Below are positions 17,955 through 27,054 of a stretch of 64,000 bases of DNA, piece after piece. Under the pieces are notes generated by a model. It ran no database searches, was not told the origin of the DNA, and was given only the letters and a program-made list of their open reading frames with translations. A program made the position numbers and the translations under genes. Every line of letters starts with the position of its first letter. The stretch's first letter is position 1. Source of the stretch: Leisingera thetidis (lineage in GTDB: Bacteria > Pseudomonadota > Alphaproteobacteria > Rhodobacterales > Rhodobacteraceae); NCBI RefSeq assembly GCF_025857195.1, contig NZ_CP109787.1:2235501-2299500 (forward strand), read 5' to 3'.

Positions 17955-17977
17955 CCGTTTTCCGGCGCGGAAAACGG
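17955..17977. terminator. Hairpin 1 between convergent arsC-like and MATE genes
   Basis: CCGTTTTCCG / CGGAAAACGG form a 10-bp perfect stem with a GCG loop, immediately after the arsC-like stop. The T- and A-rich arm halves mean each strand carries a short U-run within the stem. It probably terminates the plus-strand operon. Confidence 0.6.
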
Positions 17978-18002
17978 GCCGGAATTCTCGCAGAATTCCG
18001 GC
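17978..18002. terminator. Hairpin 2 between convergent arsC-like and MATE genes
   Basis: GCCGGAATTCT / AGAATTCCGGC form an 11-bp perfect stem with a CGC loop. It lies directly next to hairpin 1 and 4 bp from the MATE stop. The pair of hairpins back to back fits a bidirectional termination zone. Confidence 0.6.
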
Positions 18003-18006
18003 TGGC

Positions 18007-19326
18007 TCAGACGCCGACCTGCGCCTCCAGCCGCGGGTAGCGCAGGCCCAGTGTGACACCGCGGGCGATGTTCAGGACAATCAGGGCGGCCCACAGACCG
18101 TGGTTGCCGAAGGCCGGTACCAGGATCATCAGCGCCATTATGTAAATGGCCACTGATTGCAGCATCGCCCACCGCATGGCACGGGTCCAGGTGGCACCTA
18201 TGTAGATGCCATCAAACATCCAACTGGCGATTCCCAGAACCGGCATTGCTACGGCCCAGATCAGGAACACCCGGCCGGCCTCGCGCACATCCTCCGAGGT
18301 CGACATCAGGTCGATCAGCCAGGGGCCTCCGGCAGCAAAGGCGATGCCCAGCAGAACCGCACCGCCCGCCCCCCATTGCGACGTGACAACCGCAGCCCGG
18401 CGTACCCGGTCCCGCGCCCTGGCGCCGACGGCGCCGCCCACCAGCGCCTCGGCGGAGAAGGCAAAGCCATCGAGCGCAAAGGCAGTGATCTCGACAAACT
18501 GCAAGAGGATCTGATTGGCGGCCAGGTTTACGTCGCCGATGCCGGAGCCGATGAACAGGAAGGTGGTGAAAGACCCGGTCAGCAGCACCGAGCGCACCAT
18601 GATGTCGCCGTTGACCTGCATCATCCGTTTCAGCCGCGCCGGATCGAACACCCTAGCCCAGTCCCGCCATTGATCGCCGGCAAAGGCATCGCGGCACAGG
18701 TAGAGCCCCAGCGCCAGCCCGGTCCATTCGGCAATCAGCGTGGCGATGGCGACGCCCTCCACACCCCAGCCGAGACCCAGCACGAACCACAGGTCCAGCG
18801 CGATGTTCAGCCCGTTCATCCAGACCTGCAGCAGGAACACGCCGCGGGTGCGCTCCACCGCGATCAGCCAGCCGGTGACCGCATAAAGCGCAATGGTGGC
18901 AGGTCCGCCCCAGATGCGGATTTCCAGGTAATCGCGGGCAAGGGTTTCGACCTCAGCGCTGGCCGGCGCCAGCGCGAAGGCGCCCCAGAACACCGCGCCC
19001 TGCGCAATGATGAAGACCGCACCGGCCGCAAAAGCCAGAAGCAGGCCGCGCATCAGCAGGGCGCCGGTCTCGGCCCAGTCCCCGGCGCCGCGCGCCTGCG
19101 CCGCCAGGCCGGTGGTGCCCATCCGCAGGAAGCCGAAGAGCCAGTAGATCGTCGCCAGGATCACCGCGCCGATGCCGACGGCGCCGATCGGGGCGGCCTC
19201 GCCCATCTGGCCGACCACGCCGGTGTCCACGGCGCCCAGAATCGGCACCGTCGCGTTGGACAGGACGATCGGCAAGGCGATCTTCAGCACCCGGGCGTGG
19301 GTGATATCGGCATTCGCGCTGGTCAT
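18007..19326 (-). CDS. MATE family efflux transporter (DinF-like)
   Basis: A 439-aa protein with about 12 predicted membrane helices. 'RVLKIALPIVLSNATVPILGAVDTGVVGQMG' region (residues about 12-42) is the MATE N-terminal signature, followed by 'YWLFGFLRMGTTGLAAQARGAGD'. It exports cationic or other compounds by proton or sodium antiport. The substrate is unknown. It is the last gene downstream of the two thioesterase genes, 6 bp after the nearer one, so the three are probably one operon. Confidence 0.9.
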   Translation of the reverse strand: MTSANADITHARVLKIALPIVLSNATVPILGAVDTGVVGQMGEAAPIGAVGIGAVILATIYWLFGFLRMGTTGLAAQARGAGDWAETGALLMRGLLLAFAAGAVFIIAQGAVFWGAFALAPASAEVETLARDYLEIRIWGGPATIALYAVTGWLIAVERTRGVFLLQVWMNGLNIALDLWFVLGLGWGVEGVAIATLIAEWTGLALGLYLCRDAFAGDQWRDWARVFDPARLKRMMQVNGDIMVRSVLLTGSFTTFLFIGSGIGDVNLAANQILLQFVEITAFALDGFAFSAEALVGGAVGARARDRVRRAAVVTSQWGAGGAVLLGIAFAAGGPWLIDLMSTSEDVREAGRVFLIWAVAMPVLGIASWMFDGIYIGATWTRAMRWAMLQSVAIYIMALMILVPAFGNHGLWAALIVLNIARGVTLGLRYPRLEAQVGV

Positions 19327-19332
19327 CGTGTG

Positions 19333-19851
19333 TCAGCCTTCGCCGTTCTGGTCCTGCGGCATCAGGAAATGGCCGGTGGCCTGGGCAAACAGCTTGTCCT
19401 TGTGGTCCTGCCAGGCCTCCACATGCACCGAGGCATAGCGGCGGCCGGAGCGGTTCACCCGCGCCCGCGCATAGGCGTCGCGCGGCAGGCCGGAGCGCAG
19501 GTAATCGACGGTGAAGTCAATGGTCTTGGGCTGGCGCGGCAGGTTGCCCCGGGCCATTTCCGCCGGGTCCAGATCACCGGATTCGATGCGCTGCCACAGG
19601 TGCGACCAGTTCAGCGTGATCATCGCGGTGATTTCCAGAAACGCCGCCGTTACCCCGCCGTGAATCGCAGGCAGGAACGGGTTGCCGATCAGCTTGTCAT
19701 CGAAATTCAGCTGCGCCGTCAGCTCATCGCCGCGGCGTTCGAAGGTGACGTTCAGGAATCGGATGTAGGGCACCGAATCCACCAATGCCGACAGCGCCGC
19801 ATCGCGGCGCTGCTTGACCACCTGGACCGGTTCTGGACGGGGGCGGCTCAA
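19333..19851 (-). CDS. PaaI-type hotdog thioesterase, second copy, TTG start
   Basis: A 172-aa hotdog-fold protein. '[21 protein letters not shown]' carries the family HGG motif, followed by '[12 protein letters not shown]'. There is no ATG at a plausible position; the frame's TTG at 19851 overlaps the stop of the upstream thioesterase as TTGA, mimicking the ATGA overlaps seen elsewhere, so I chose it. It is a paralogue of that upstream gene (shared '[14 protein letters not shown]' / '[14 protein letters not shown]'). The pair probably acts on acyl-CoA or aryl-CoA thioesters, perhaps as a heteromer. Confidence 0.82.
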   Translation of the reverse strand: MSRPRPEPVQVVKQRRDAALSALVDSVPYIRFLNVTFERRGDELTAQLNFDDKLIGNPFLPAIHGGVTAAFLEITAMITLNWSHLWQRIESGDLDPAEMARGNLPRQPKTIDFTVDYLRSGLPRDAYARARVNRSGRRYASVHVEAWQDHKDKLFAQATGHFLMPQDQNGEG

Positions 19852-20270
19852 AACTTCTTCTCCACGGTAAAGGCGCCTGCGGCGGTGGCGACGGGGCGGT
19901 CTGTATCCTCGTCCATCGCCACCGCGCGGACAAAGGCGACGCTGCGGGTGATCTGGTGGCAGGTGGCGCGGGTGGTGATCGCCTGTCCCGGCGTGGCCGG
20001 GCGCATGTAGTCGATGCGCAGATCGATGGTGGCGGTGCCGCCGGGGGCGGCGGGGTGGCTCATCACCGCCGCACCGCAGCACGTGTCCATCAGCGCCGAG
20101 ACCGCGCCGCCGTGGATCACCCCGGTTGCCGGATCGCCGATCAGCTTCTTGTCATAGGCCATGCGGATCTCGGCGGTGCCATCGCCGATCTCCGTCAGCT
20201 TCATGCCCAATTGCTTGGCATGGGGGATGGCTTCGATGAACTGGCGCGCGAGGTCGGTCTTGTCGGCCAT
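19848..20270 (-). CDS. PaaI-type hotdog thioesterase, first copy
   Basis: A 140-aa hotdog protein. '[20 protein letters not shown]' includes the HGG and the downstream acidic residue typical of 4HBT/PaaI enzymes, and '[12 protein letters not shown]' completes the family pattern. I chose the ATG at 20270 because AGGGAC lies just upstream; the open frame extends further without family sequence. It hydrolyses CoA thioesters in known members. It is translationally coupled to the second copy and divergent from the first MerR gene. Confidence 0.87.
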   Translation of the reverse strand: MADKTDLARQFIEAIPHAKQLGMKLTEIGDGTAEIRMAYDKKLIGDPATGVIHGGAVSALMDTCCGAAVMSHPAAPGGTATIDLRIDYMRPATPGQAITTRATCHQITRSVAFVRAVAMDEDTDRPVATAAGAFTVEKKF

Positions 20271-20394
20271 GAGGCTGTCCCTTTGAAATGTCTCCCTCAT
20301 CTTTGGCCCCGGCCCGGCGAAAGCGCAAGTGTGCCGCCGCGGAGGTTGCACTGTTCGCTGCAAGTGCATAGGTTCCCGGCAAGGGAGAAGACGG

Positions 20395-20763
20395 ATGGCC
20401 GACAACAGATTGTCATTCAAGGAAATGTGCGCCGAGTTCGACGTTACGCCGCGGACGCTGCGCTACTATGAATACATCGAACTGCTGCAGCCGGACCGCG
20501 AAGGCCGGTCGCGGTTCTACGGTGCGCGGGAGCGCGCCCGGATGAAGCTGATCCTGCGCGGGCGCAAGTTCGGCTTTCAGCTGGAGGAAATCCGCCAGTG
20601 GCTGCTGATCTATGAAAAAGAGGGCAACGACGCCCAGAACCATGCCTTCATGGAGATGGCCGACCGCCAGCTGGTGGAACTGGAAAAACAGCGCCAGCAG
20701 ATCAATGAGGCCATTGAAGAGCTGACCGCCCTGCGCGCCAGCACCAAGGCGCTGCTGAAATAA
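20395..20763 (+). CDS. MerR family regulator 1
   Basis: A 122-aa protein with AAGGGAG at 20381-20387 before the ATG. The MerR winged helix reads '[23 protein letters not shown]', then '[20 protein letters not shown]', followed by a coiled-coil dimerisation helix to the C-terminus. No metal-binding cysteine cluster is present, so it is not a metal sensor. It is a paralogue of the second MerR gene 0.4 kb downstream. Context suggests regulation of the adjacent thioesterases or acyl-CoA genes. Confidence 0.87.
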   Translation: MADNRLSFKEMCAEFDVTPRTLRYYEYIELLQPDREGRSRFYGARERARMKLILRGRKFGFQLEEIRQWLLIYEKEGNDAQNHAFMEMADRQLVELEKQRQQINEAIEELTALRASTKALLK

Positions 20764-21049
20764 CCATTCCCCGCGCGCCCGGCGCATGCCGGGCCTGCAC
20801 CTGCCCGCCGGGCGGTGCCGGAACCCCGTGCCGGCCGCGTCATCCCCGCCAAGCACTTTCATTACAATTGCCTGCCAATCCGATTCCAGAGCGCCGCCTG
20901 GGCGGGCGGTCCCGCGCGCATTGCTTTGCAATGCACTGCCGGCAGGTGCGGACCCGGCGGCTCCGCCCGCAGTCCGGGCTCCGGGAATCTTCCCAAATCA
21001 TGCGCCAGAAGCACCTGCACGCTGCCCCGGATGACCGGGCAAAATCGTA

Positions 21050-21110
21050 ACGTTGCGTCACTTAACGTGCGTTTTGCGAACCATTCACGCATCCGAAAGT
21101 GACGCAACGT
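21050..21110. promoter_or_regulatory. 14-bp perfect inverted repeat upstream of MerR 2
   Basis: ACGTTGCGTCACTT at 21050-21063 and AAGTGACGCAACGT at 21097-21110 are exact reverse complements, separated by 33 bp. A pair of identical half-operators in opposite orientation, or a looped site, is likely. The left arm is followed by TAACGT and the right arm is followed 5 bp later by the TTACGT dyad. Confidence 0.55.
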
Positions 21111-21115
21111 ACAAC

Positions 21116-21129
21116 TTACGTAAACGTAA
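21116..21129. promoter_or_regulatory. Dyad TTACGT-AA-ACGTAA, candidate MerR/LiuR-type operator
   Basis: A perfect 6-2-6 dyad lies 69 bp upstream of the MerR 2 start. From memory it resembles the binding motif of LiuR, a MerR-family regulator of branched-chain amino acid and acyl-CoA catabolism described in other proteobacteria. Position suggests autoregulation. The link to LiuR is inference. Confidence 0.55.
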
Positions 21130-21197
21130 AGTCAGCCTTGATCGAAAAACCGGATGCGCTCAGCTTGGTCCTGCACCAAGCCGTAAGAGTGACGACG

Positions 21198-21599
21198 ATG
21201 ACCGAAGAAACCATGACCATCCGCGAGATGTGCGAGGCTTATGACGTAACTCCCCGCACCCTCCGGTTCTACGAAGCCAAGGAACTGCTGTTCCCGATCC
21301 GCGACGGCCAGAAGCGGCTGTTCACCAAACGCGACCGCGCCCGGCTGAAGCTGATCCTGCGCGGCAAGCGGTTCGGGTTCAGCCTCGAGGAAATCCGCCA
21401 GCTGCTGGATCTCTACCATGTCGGCGACCAGCAGGTGACCCAGCTGACCAAGACCTATGAGGTCGGCCGCGAGCGGCTCGCCGATATGGAGCGCCAGCGC
21501 GAAGAGCTGACCGAGGCAATCGAGGACCTGAAAGACCAGCTGGCCTGGGGCGAAAAGATGATCGCCTCGATGCGGGCCAAAAAGGAGGCCGCCGAATAG
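21198..21599 (+). CDS. MerR family regulator 2 (LiuR-like context)
   Basis: A 133-aa protein: '[21 protein letters not shown]' helix-turn-helix, 'RARLKLILRGKRFGFSLEEIRQLLDLY', then a C-terminal coiled coil ('LADMERQREELTEAIEDL'). It is closely similar to MerR 1. I chose the ATG at 21198 ('MTEETMTIREM'); the frame is open to 21099 but that stretch overlaps the operator-like repeats. It is followed 73 bp later by an acyl-CoA dehydrogenase gene, so it probably controls the acyl-CoA cluster. The effector is likely an acyl-CoA, by analogy only. Confidence 0.85.
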   Translation: MTEETMTIREMCEAYDVTPRTLRFYEAKELLFPIRDGQKRLFTKRDRARLKLILRGKRFGFSLEEIRQLLDLYHVGDQQVTQLTKTYEVGRERLADMERQREELTEAIEDLKDQLAWGEKMIASMRAKKEAAE

Positions 21600-21672
21600 G
21601 CCGCCGCCCCGCCCTTCCCGCCGGCCCGCCCGGCAATGACCATGTGCAACAAGACCCCTGAAGAGGACCGCA

Positions 21673-23454
21673 ATGCCTTCCTATACAGCCCCCGCGAAAG
21701 ACGCCCAGTTCATTCTGCATGATGTCCTCAAGGTCTCGGGCCGGGACATCCCCGGATACAGCGAACTGGAGCCGGAGTTCACCGGCGCCGTGCTGGAAGA
21801 AGCCGGCAAGATCGCCAGCGAAGTGCTGCACCCGCTGAACGTGGCGGGCGACACCGAGGGCTGCCGCCTGGAAAACGGCGTGGTCTACACCCCCAAGGGC
21901 TTCAAGGACGCGTTCGAGCAGGTCAAGGAAGGCGGCTGGCCGGGCATCGACATGCCGGAAGAGTTCGGCGGCCAGAACATGCCTTATGTGATCGGCACCG
22001 CGGTGGGCGAGTTCTTCTCCGCCGCCAACCAGGCCTTTACCATGTATCAGGGCCTGACCCATGGCGCCGCCTCGGCGATCCTGACGCATGGCACGGACGC
22101 GCAGAAGGCCGCCTATCTGCCCAACATGGTCTCCTGCGAATGGACCGGCACCATGAACCTGACGGAGCCCCATTGCGGCACCGATCTGGGCCTGATGCGC
22201 ACCAGGGCGGAACCGCAGGGCGACGGCAGCTTCCGGATCACCGGGCAGAAGATCTTCATCTCTTCCGGCGATCACGACATGGCCGAAAACATCGTGCATC
22301 TGGTGCTGGCCAAGATCCCCGGCGGCCCGGAGGGCATCAAGGGTGTCAGCCTGTTCATCGTGCCCAAGTTCCTGGTGAACGAGGATGGCTCCCTGGGCGC
22401 GCGCAACGGCGTCTCGGTCGGCAAGATCGAGGAGAAGATGGGCATCCACGGCAACTCCACCTGCGTGATGGACTATGACGGCGCGGCCGGCTGGCTGCTG
22501 GGCGCGGAGCACAAGGGCATGCGCGCCATGTTCACCATGATGAACGAAGCGCGTGTCGGCGTCGGCATGCAGGGTCTGGCGCAGGCCGACGCCGCCTATC
22601 AGAACGCGGTGGAATACGCCAAGGACCGGCTGCAGGGCCGCGACGTCACGGGTGCCAAAAACCCGGACGGCCCGGCCGACCCGCTGATCGTGCATCCCGA
22701 CATCCGCCGTTCGCTGATGGATCAGAAAAGCTTTGCCGAAGGGGCGCGCGCGTTCCTCCTGTGGGGCGCCACGCTGATCGACCAGGCGCACCGTGCCGGC
22801 GACATGGACGCCGACGGGCTGATCTCCCTGATGACGCCGGTGATCAAGGGCTTCCTGACCGATCAGGGCTATGACATGACCGTGCAGGCGCAGCAGATCT
22901 ATGGCGGCCACGGCTACATCGAGGAAACGGGCATGTCGCAATACACCCGCGACGCCCGCATCGCGATGATCTACGAAGGCGCCAACGGCGTGCAGGCGCT
23001 GGACCTGGTGGGCCGCAAGCTGGGCCAGCACGGCGGCAAATACGTCCTCGCCTTCTTTGATCTGGTCAAAACCTTCTGTCAGGAAAACAAGGACATTTCC
23101 GAGGATTACACCAAGGACTTCATCAAGCCCCTGCAGGCGGCCTCCAAGGACCTGCAGGCGGCGGGCATGTTCTTCATGCAAAGCGGCATGAAGAACCCGA
23201 ACCATGCGCTGGCGGGGTCTTATGATTTCATGCACCTGTTCGGGCAGGTCTGCCTGGGCCTGATGTGGGCAAAGATGGGCAAGGCGGCGCAGGAAGCGCT
23301 TGACGCGGGGTCCCCTGACGCGGCGTTCTATGAGACGAAACTCGCAACCGGCCGGTACTATATGGCACGGCGGCTGCCCGCGACCAAACTGCACCTGGCC
23401 CGCATCGAAAGCGGGGCGGATCCGGTGATGGCGCTAGACGCGGACGCCTTCTGA
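21673..23454 (+). CDS. Large acyl-CoA dehydrogenase (DmdC/FadE-like)
   Basis: A 593-aa flavoprotein of the long acyl-CoA dehydrogenase type. '[19 protein letters not shown]', '[15 protein letters not shown]', '[23 protein letters not shown]' and '[18 protein letters not shown]' are FAD/substrate-site signatures. A C-terminal extension of about 130 residues beyond the usual 380-aa core is shared by DmdC (3-methylmercaptopropionyl-CoA dehydrogenase) and related enzymes. It oxidises an acyl-CoA to the 2-enoyl-CoA. Whether the substrate is a DMSP-derived or fatty acyl-CoA is open. GAGGACCGCA precedes the ATG. Confidence 0.9.
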   Translation: MPSYTAPAKDAQFILHDVLKVSGRDIPGYSELEPEFTGAVLEEAGKIASEVLHPLNVAGDTEGCRLENGVVYTPKGFKDAFEQVKEGGWPGIDMPEEFGGQNMPYVIGTAVGEFFSAANQAFTMYQGLTHGAASAILTHGTDAQKAAYLPNMVSCEWTGTMNLTEPHCGTDLGLMRTRAEPQGDGSFRITGQKIFISSGDHDMAENIVHLVLAKIPGGPEGIKGVSLFIVPKFLVNEDGSLGARNGVSVGKIEEKMGIHGNSTCVMDYDGAAGWLLGAEHKGMRAMFTMMNEARVGVGMQGLAQADAAYQNAVEYAKDRLQGRDVTGAKNPDGPADPLIVHPDIRRSLMDQKSFAEGARAFLLWGATLIDQAHRAGDMDADGLISLMTPVIKGFLTDQGYDMTVQAQQIYGGHGYIEETGMSQYTRDARIAMIYEGANGVQALDLVGRKLGQHGGKYVLAFFDLVKTFCQENKDISEDYTKDFIKPLQAASKDLQAAGMFFMQSGMKNPNHALAGSYDFMHLFGQVCLGLMWAKMGKAAQEALDAGSPDAAFYETKLATGRYYMARRLPATKLHLARIESGADPVMALDADAF

Positions 23455-23460
23455 TGCTCT

Positions 23461-23485
23461 CGGGCGCCCCGTTGCGGGGCGCCCG
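23461..23485 (+). terminator. GC hairpin after the large acyl-CoA dehydrogenase gene
   Basis: CGGGCGCCCCG / CGGGGCGCCCG pair over 11 bp with a TTG loop, 7 bp after the stop codon. No U-tract follows, and genes on the same strand continue after it, so it may attenuate or stabilise the transcript rather than end it. Confidence 0.45.
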
Positions 23486-23528
23486 GCGCAGCCCCGGCCG
23501 GTGCTTTGAACATGCAAAGGACCGATTG

Positions 23529-23741
23529 ATGCCGAAACGTTTCCGCCTGACCCGCCGCTTCCCCGTCGCGATGACCGAGGACGGCTACCGCAGACTGAAG
23601 AAGTTTGCCCAGGAAGCGGGGCTGGATGAAGGAGAGGCGCTGTCATTCCTGTTCGAGCATTTCGACAGTGTGACAGACCACGAGAACCTGAGCCACCGGC
23701 TGCGGCTGTTCAACGCCGAGTTGGAGGCGCGCAAGCGATAG
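23529..23741 (+). CDS. Small basic hypothetical protein between two acyl-CoA dehydrogenases
   Basis: A 70-aa, Arg/Lys-rich protein. The ATG at 23529 has AAAGGA spaced 7 nt upstream; the frame could also start at 23454 within a hairpin, which I consider unlikely. Sequence 'RLTRRFPVAMTEDGYRRLKKFAQEAGLDEGEALSFLFEHF' region (residues 5-44) suggests a beta strand followed by two helices, as in ribbon-helix-helix proteins, but I cannot assign a family. It lies in line with the acyl-CoA genes and is probably co-transcribed. Confidence 0.65.
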   Translation: MPKRFRLTRRFPVAMTEDGYRRLKKFAQEAGLDEGEALSFLFEHFDSVTDHENLSHRLRLFNAELEARKR

Positions 23742-23768
23742 GGCCCGCACGCGGCCAAAGGGAGAGAC

Positions 23769-24917
23769 ATGACCAGCACGCAGTCCGCATGGATGACGGA
23801 TGAGCATCAGATGCTCAGCCAGATGACCGCCCAGTTCATCACCAATGAATGGGCGCCCAAGTTCGAAACCTGGCGCAAGCAGGGCATGATGGACCGGGAG
23901 ACCTGGAACCAGGCAGGAGACCTCGGCCTCCTCTGCCCCTCCATTCCCGAGGCTTACGGCGGTGCCGGCGGCGATTTCGGCCACGAGGCTGTGATCCTGA
24001 TGGAGGGCAGCCGCGCCAACCTGGCCAGCTGGGGCCAGGGCATCCATTCCGGTATCGTCGGACATTACATCCTTTCCTATGGCACCGAAGAGCAGAAGCA
24101 GCGCTGGCTGCCGAAGATGGTGACAGGCGAGCTGGTGGGCGCGCTGGCAATGACCGAGCCCTCCACCGGCTCGGACGTGCAGGCGATCAGGACCAAGGCG
24201 GTGAAGGATGGCAATGGCTACCGGCTGACCGGCCAGAAGACCTTCATCACCAACGGCCAGCACGCCAATCTGATCCTGGTGGCGGCCAAGACCGACCCGG
24301 CGGTAGGCGCCAAGGGCATCTCGCTGGTGGCAATCGAGACCGATGGCGCGGCAGGCTTCAGCCGCGGCCGCAACCTCGACAAGATCGGCTGCCATGCGGC
24401 GGACACCTCCGAGCTGTTCTTCAGCGATGTGGAGATCCCGCCGGAGAACATCCTGGGCGGTGCCGAGGGCCAGGGGTTCTACCAGATGATGCAGCAGCTG
24501 CCGCAGGAACGGCTGATCATCGCCTGCGGAGCGGTCGGCGCGATGGAGGGCGCGGTGGACCGCACCATCGCCTACTGCAAGGAGCGCGAAGCCTTCGGGG
24601 GGCCGCTGGTGCAGTTCCAGAACACCCGTTTCAAACTGGCCGAATGCCTGACCAAGACCAAGGTCGCGCGCGCCTTCCTGGATGAATGCATCGCCGAACA
24701 CCTGCAGGGCAAGCTGACCGTCGAAAAGGCAGCGATGGCAAAATACTGGCTCACCGACACCCAAGGCGAGGTGCTGGATGAATGCCTGCAGCTGCACGGC
24801 GGCTACGGCTACATGCAAGAATACGCGGTGGGGGAGATGTGGGCCGACGCAAGGGTTCAGCGCATCTACGGCGGCACCAATGAAATCATGAAGGAGCTGA
24901 TTGCGCGGTCGCTGTAG
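23769..24917 (+). CDS. Acyl-CoA dehydrogenase
   Basis: A 382-aa enzyme of normal family length. Signatures are '[20 protein letters not shown]', '[16 protein letters not shown]', '[20 protein letters not shown]' and the C-terminal '[15 protein letters not shown]'. The catalytic-base region lies in the C-terminal helical domain. It introduces the 2,3-double bond into an acyl-CoA and passes electrons to electron-transfer flavoprotein. GGGAGAGAC precedes the ATG. It follows the small protein gene by 27 bp in the same direction. Confidence 0.92.
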   Translation: MTSTQSAWMTDEHQMLSQMTAQFITNEWAPKFETWRKQGMMDRETWNQAGDLGLLCPSIPEAYGGAGGDFGHEAVILMEGSRANLASWGQGIHSGIVGHYILSYGTEEQKQRWLPKMVTGELVGALAMTEPSTGSDVQAIRTKAVKDGNGYRLTGQKTFITNGQHANLILVAAKTDPAVGAKGISLVAIETDGAAGFSRGRNLDKIGCHAADTSELFFSDVEIPPENILGGAEGQGFYQMMQQLPQERLIIACGAVGAMEGAVDRTIAYCKEREAFGGPLVQFQNTRFKLAECLTKTKVARAFLDECIAEHLQGKLTVEKAAMAKYWLTDTQGEVLDECLQLHGGYGYMQEYAVGEMWADARVQRIYGGTNEIMKELIARSL

Positions 24918-24962
24918 CCGCAGGAGCCGCAGAGGAACCGCGGGAGGCTGATGATGGGTTTT

Positions 24963-24984
24963 GAGTATTTGTACAAAGAAGAAG
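24963..24984 (+). repeat. Family 1 repeat, left arm of an inverted pair
   Basis: GAGTATTTGTACAAAGAAGAAG matches the reverse complement of 25120-25142 (GAGTATTTTCGGCAAAGAAGAAG) except for the central few bases. The two arms face each other across 135 bp in the gap between an acyl-CoA dehydrogenase gene and a GST gene. Confidence 0.55.
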
Positions 24985-25119
24985 CTCAAGATCCACCCTG
25001 CCTCGGCCCGGCGGCGCCAGACCGGAAAGCAGGGCTTCTCCTTTGGCGGTCATCGGCTCTCCAGCCTGTACCGCAGGACGAGTGCAACGGAACTTGGTTA
25101 AGAAAGAGTGAACCTGCCC

Positions 25120-25142
25120 CTTCTTCTTTGCCGAAAATACTC
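25120..25142 (-). repeat. Family 1 repeat, right arm of an inverted pair
   Basis: This is the minus-strand copy of the GAGTATTT...GAAGAAG segment, mirroring 24963-24984. Together they make a MITE-like arrangement of about 180 bp without coding capacity. No flanking target-site duplication was recognised. Confidence 0.55.
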
Positions 25143-25199
25143 CACGGGGGTGCGGGGGTGTGAAACCCCCCCTCTTCCGCCAGACACAGGGAACCGGAC

Positions 25200-25832
25200 A
25201 TGACCATGAAACTCCACTGCTTCGGAGAAAGCGGGAACTCCTACAAGGCAGCACTGGCGCTGGAACTCTCGGGCCTTGCCTGGGAGCCGGTGTTCGTCGA
25301 CTTTTTCGGCGGCGCTGCGCGCTCCGATGCATTCCGCGGCTTCAACCCGATGGCCGAAGCGCCGGTGCTGGTGGACGGCGATGTGACGCTCAGCCAGTCG
25401 GGCGCCATCCAGCAGTACATCACCGACAAGACCGGCAGGTTCGGCGGCCGGCCGCAGGACAAGTACGAGGTGCTGCGCTGGGTGCTGTGGGACAATCACA
25501 AGATGTCCAGCCAGGCCGGCATGACGCGGTTCCTGATCAATTTCCTGCCGGAAAAGCACCGGCCGCCGGAGGTGATCGCCTTTATGCAGGGCCGTCTGAA
25601 GGCAGCCTATCAGACGCTGGAGACGCACCTGGAAGGACGCGGCTGGCTGGTCGGCGACGGGCTGACCAACGCCGACATCAGCTGCTGCAGCTACCTCTAT
25701 TATCCCGAACCCTTCGGCTTTGACCGCGCCGACTGGCCCAATATCGACGCCTGGCTCACCCGCATCAGCGAAGTGCCGGGCTGGAAACACCCCTATGACC
25801 TGATGCCCGGCAAACCGTCGGACCGGACTTGA
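25200..25832 (+). CDS. Glutathione S-transferase family protein in the acyl-CoA cluster
   Basis: A 210-aa GST. The N-terminal domain has 'CFGESGNSYKAALALELSG' with a candidate catalytic Ser, the cis-Pro region 'MAEAPVLVDGDVTLSQSGAIQQY', and the C-terminal domain has 'GLTNADISCCSYLYYP'. An alternative start at 25206 ('MKLHCF') is equally plausible. It is 10 bp upstream of the thiolase gene and therefore likely in its operon. It might use glutathione in processing a thiol- or enoyl-containing intermediate, which is inference. Confidence 0.87.
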   Translation: MTMKLHCFGESGNSYKAALALELSGLAWEPVFVDFFGGAARSDAFRGFNPMAEAPVLVDGDVTLSQSGAIQQYITDKTGRFGGRPQDKYEVLRWVLWDNHKMSSQAGMTRFLINFLPEKHRPPEVIAFMQGRLKAAYQTLETHLEGRGWLVGDGLTNADISCCSYLYYPEPFGFDRADWPNIDAWLTRISEVPGWKHPYDLMPGKPSDRT

Positions 25833-25842
25833 GGAGACCAAG

Positions 25843-27054
25843 ATGACCGAAGCTTATATCTATGACGCCCTGCGCACGCCGCGCGGCAAGGGCCGCAAGG
25901 ACGGCGCCCTGCACGAGGTGACCTCGGTGCGGCTGAGCGCCCTGACGCTGAACGCGATCAAGGAGCGCAACGGCCTGGAGGGCCACGCCGTCGAGGACGT
26001 GATCTGGGGCAACGTGACCCAGGTGATGGAACAGGGCGGCTGCCTGGCGCGCTCCGCTGTTCTCGCCTCCGATCTGGACGAGCGCATTCCGGGTCTCGCC
26101 ATCAACCGCTTCTGTGCCTCCGGCATGGAGGCGGTGAACCTGGCGGCAAACCAGGTGAAGGGCGGCGCGGGTGACGGCTATATCGCCGGCGGCGTGGAGA
26201 TGATGGGCCGTGTGGCCATGGGCAGCGACGGTGCCGCGATCGCGGTCGATCCGACCCTCGCGATGGAGACCTATTTCGTGCCGCAGGGCATTTCGGCCGA
26301 TATCATCGCCACCGAATACGGTTTTACCCGCGATCAGGCGGATGCGCTGGCGATGGAGAGCCAGCGCCGCGCCGCCAAGGCGTGGGAAGAGAAGCGGTTC
26401 GACAAATCCGTGATCACCGTGCGCGACCAGAACGGCCTGCCGATCCTGGAGCATGACGAATACATGCGCCCCGGCACCGACATGCAGGCGCTGGGATCGC
26501 TGAACCCGGCGTTCCAGATGATGGGCGAGCAGATGCCCGGCTTCGACAAGGTGGCGATGCTGAAGTATCCGCACTTGGAGCGGATCAACCACATCCACCA
26601 CGCGGGCAACTCCTCGGGCATCGTGGACGGCGCTGCCGCCCTGCTGATCGGCAACAGGGCGTTCGGCGAACGCCACGGGCTGACGCCGCGCGCGCGCATC
26701 AAGGCCACCGCCAAGATCGGCACCGATCCCACCATCATGCTGACCGGCCCGGTGCCGGTGACCGAGAAGATCCTGGCCGACAATGGCATGAACATCGGCG
26801 ACATCGACCTGTTCGAGGTGAATGAAGCCTTCGCCTCTGTCGTGCTGCGCTTCCAGCAGGCGTTCGATGTGGATCCGGAGCTGGTCAACGTCAACGGCGG
26901 TTCGATCGCCATGGGGCATCCGCTGGGCGCGACCGGGGCGATCATCATCGGCACGCTGCTGGATGAGCTGGAACGGCAGGACAAGCAATGCGGTCTTGCC
27001 ACCCTGTGCATCGCCTCCGGCATGGGTGCGGCAACCATCATCGAGCGGGTCTGA
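25843..27054 (+). CDS. Acetyl-CoA acyltransferase / thiolase (FadA-like)
   Basis: A 403-aa thiolase. '[19 protein letters not shown]' carries the nucleophilic Cys, '[19 protein letters not shown]' the active-site His, and '[16 protein letters not shown]' the second Cys region, although here the consensus Cys-x-Gly appears as '[11 protein letters not shown]'. It cleaves 3-ketoacyl-CoA to acetyl-CoA and a shortened acyl-CoA. GAGGAGACC precedes the ATG. The stop overlaps the next ATG (TGATG). It pairs with the bifunctional enzyme 0.5 kb downstream, giving the last three steps of beta-oxidation. Confidence 0.93.
   Translation: MTEAYIYDALRTPRGKGRKDGALHEVTSVRLSALTLNAIKERNGLEGHAVEDVIWGNVTQVMEQGGCLARSAVLASDLDERIPGLAINRFCASGMEAVNLAANQVKGGAGDGYIAGGVEMMGRVAMGSDGAAIAVDPTLAMETYFVPQGISADIIATEYGFTRDQADALAMESQRRAAKAWEEKRFDKSVITVRDQNGLPILEHDEYMRPGTDMQALGSLNPAFQMMGEQMPGFDKVAMLKYPHLERINHIHHAGNSSGIVDGAAALLIGNRAFGERHGLTPRARIKATAKIGTDPTIMLTGPVPVTEKILADNGMNIGDIDLFEVNEAFASVVLRFQQAFDVDPELVNVNGGSIAMGHPLGATGAIIIGTLLDELERQDKQCGLATLCIASGMGAATIIERV

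Larger units (their letters stand above)
20764..21197. other. 434-bp intergenic region between the two merR genes
   Basis: The first 270 bp are GC-rich and without recognisable genes. The last 150 bp are AT-richer and hold a 14-bp inverted repeat and a TTACGT-N2-ACGTAA dyad (listed separately), so this is the control region for the second MerR gene and possibly the downstream acyl-CoA operon. Short open frames here have no coding character. Confidence 0.6.
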
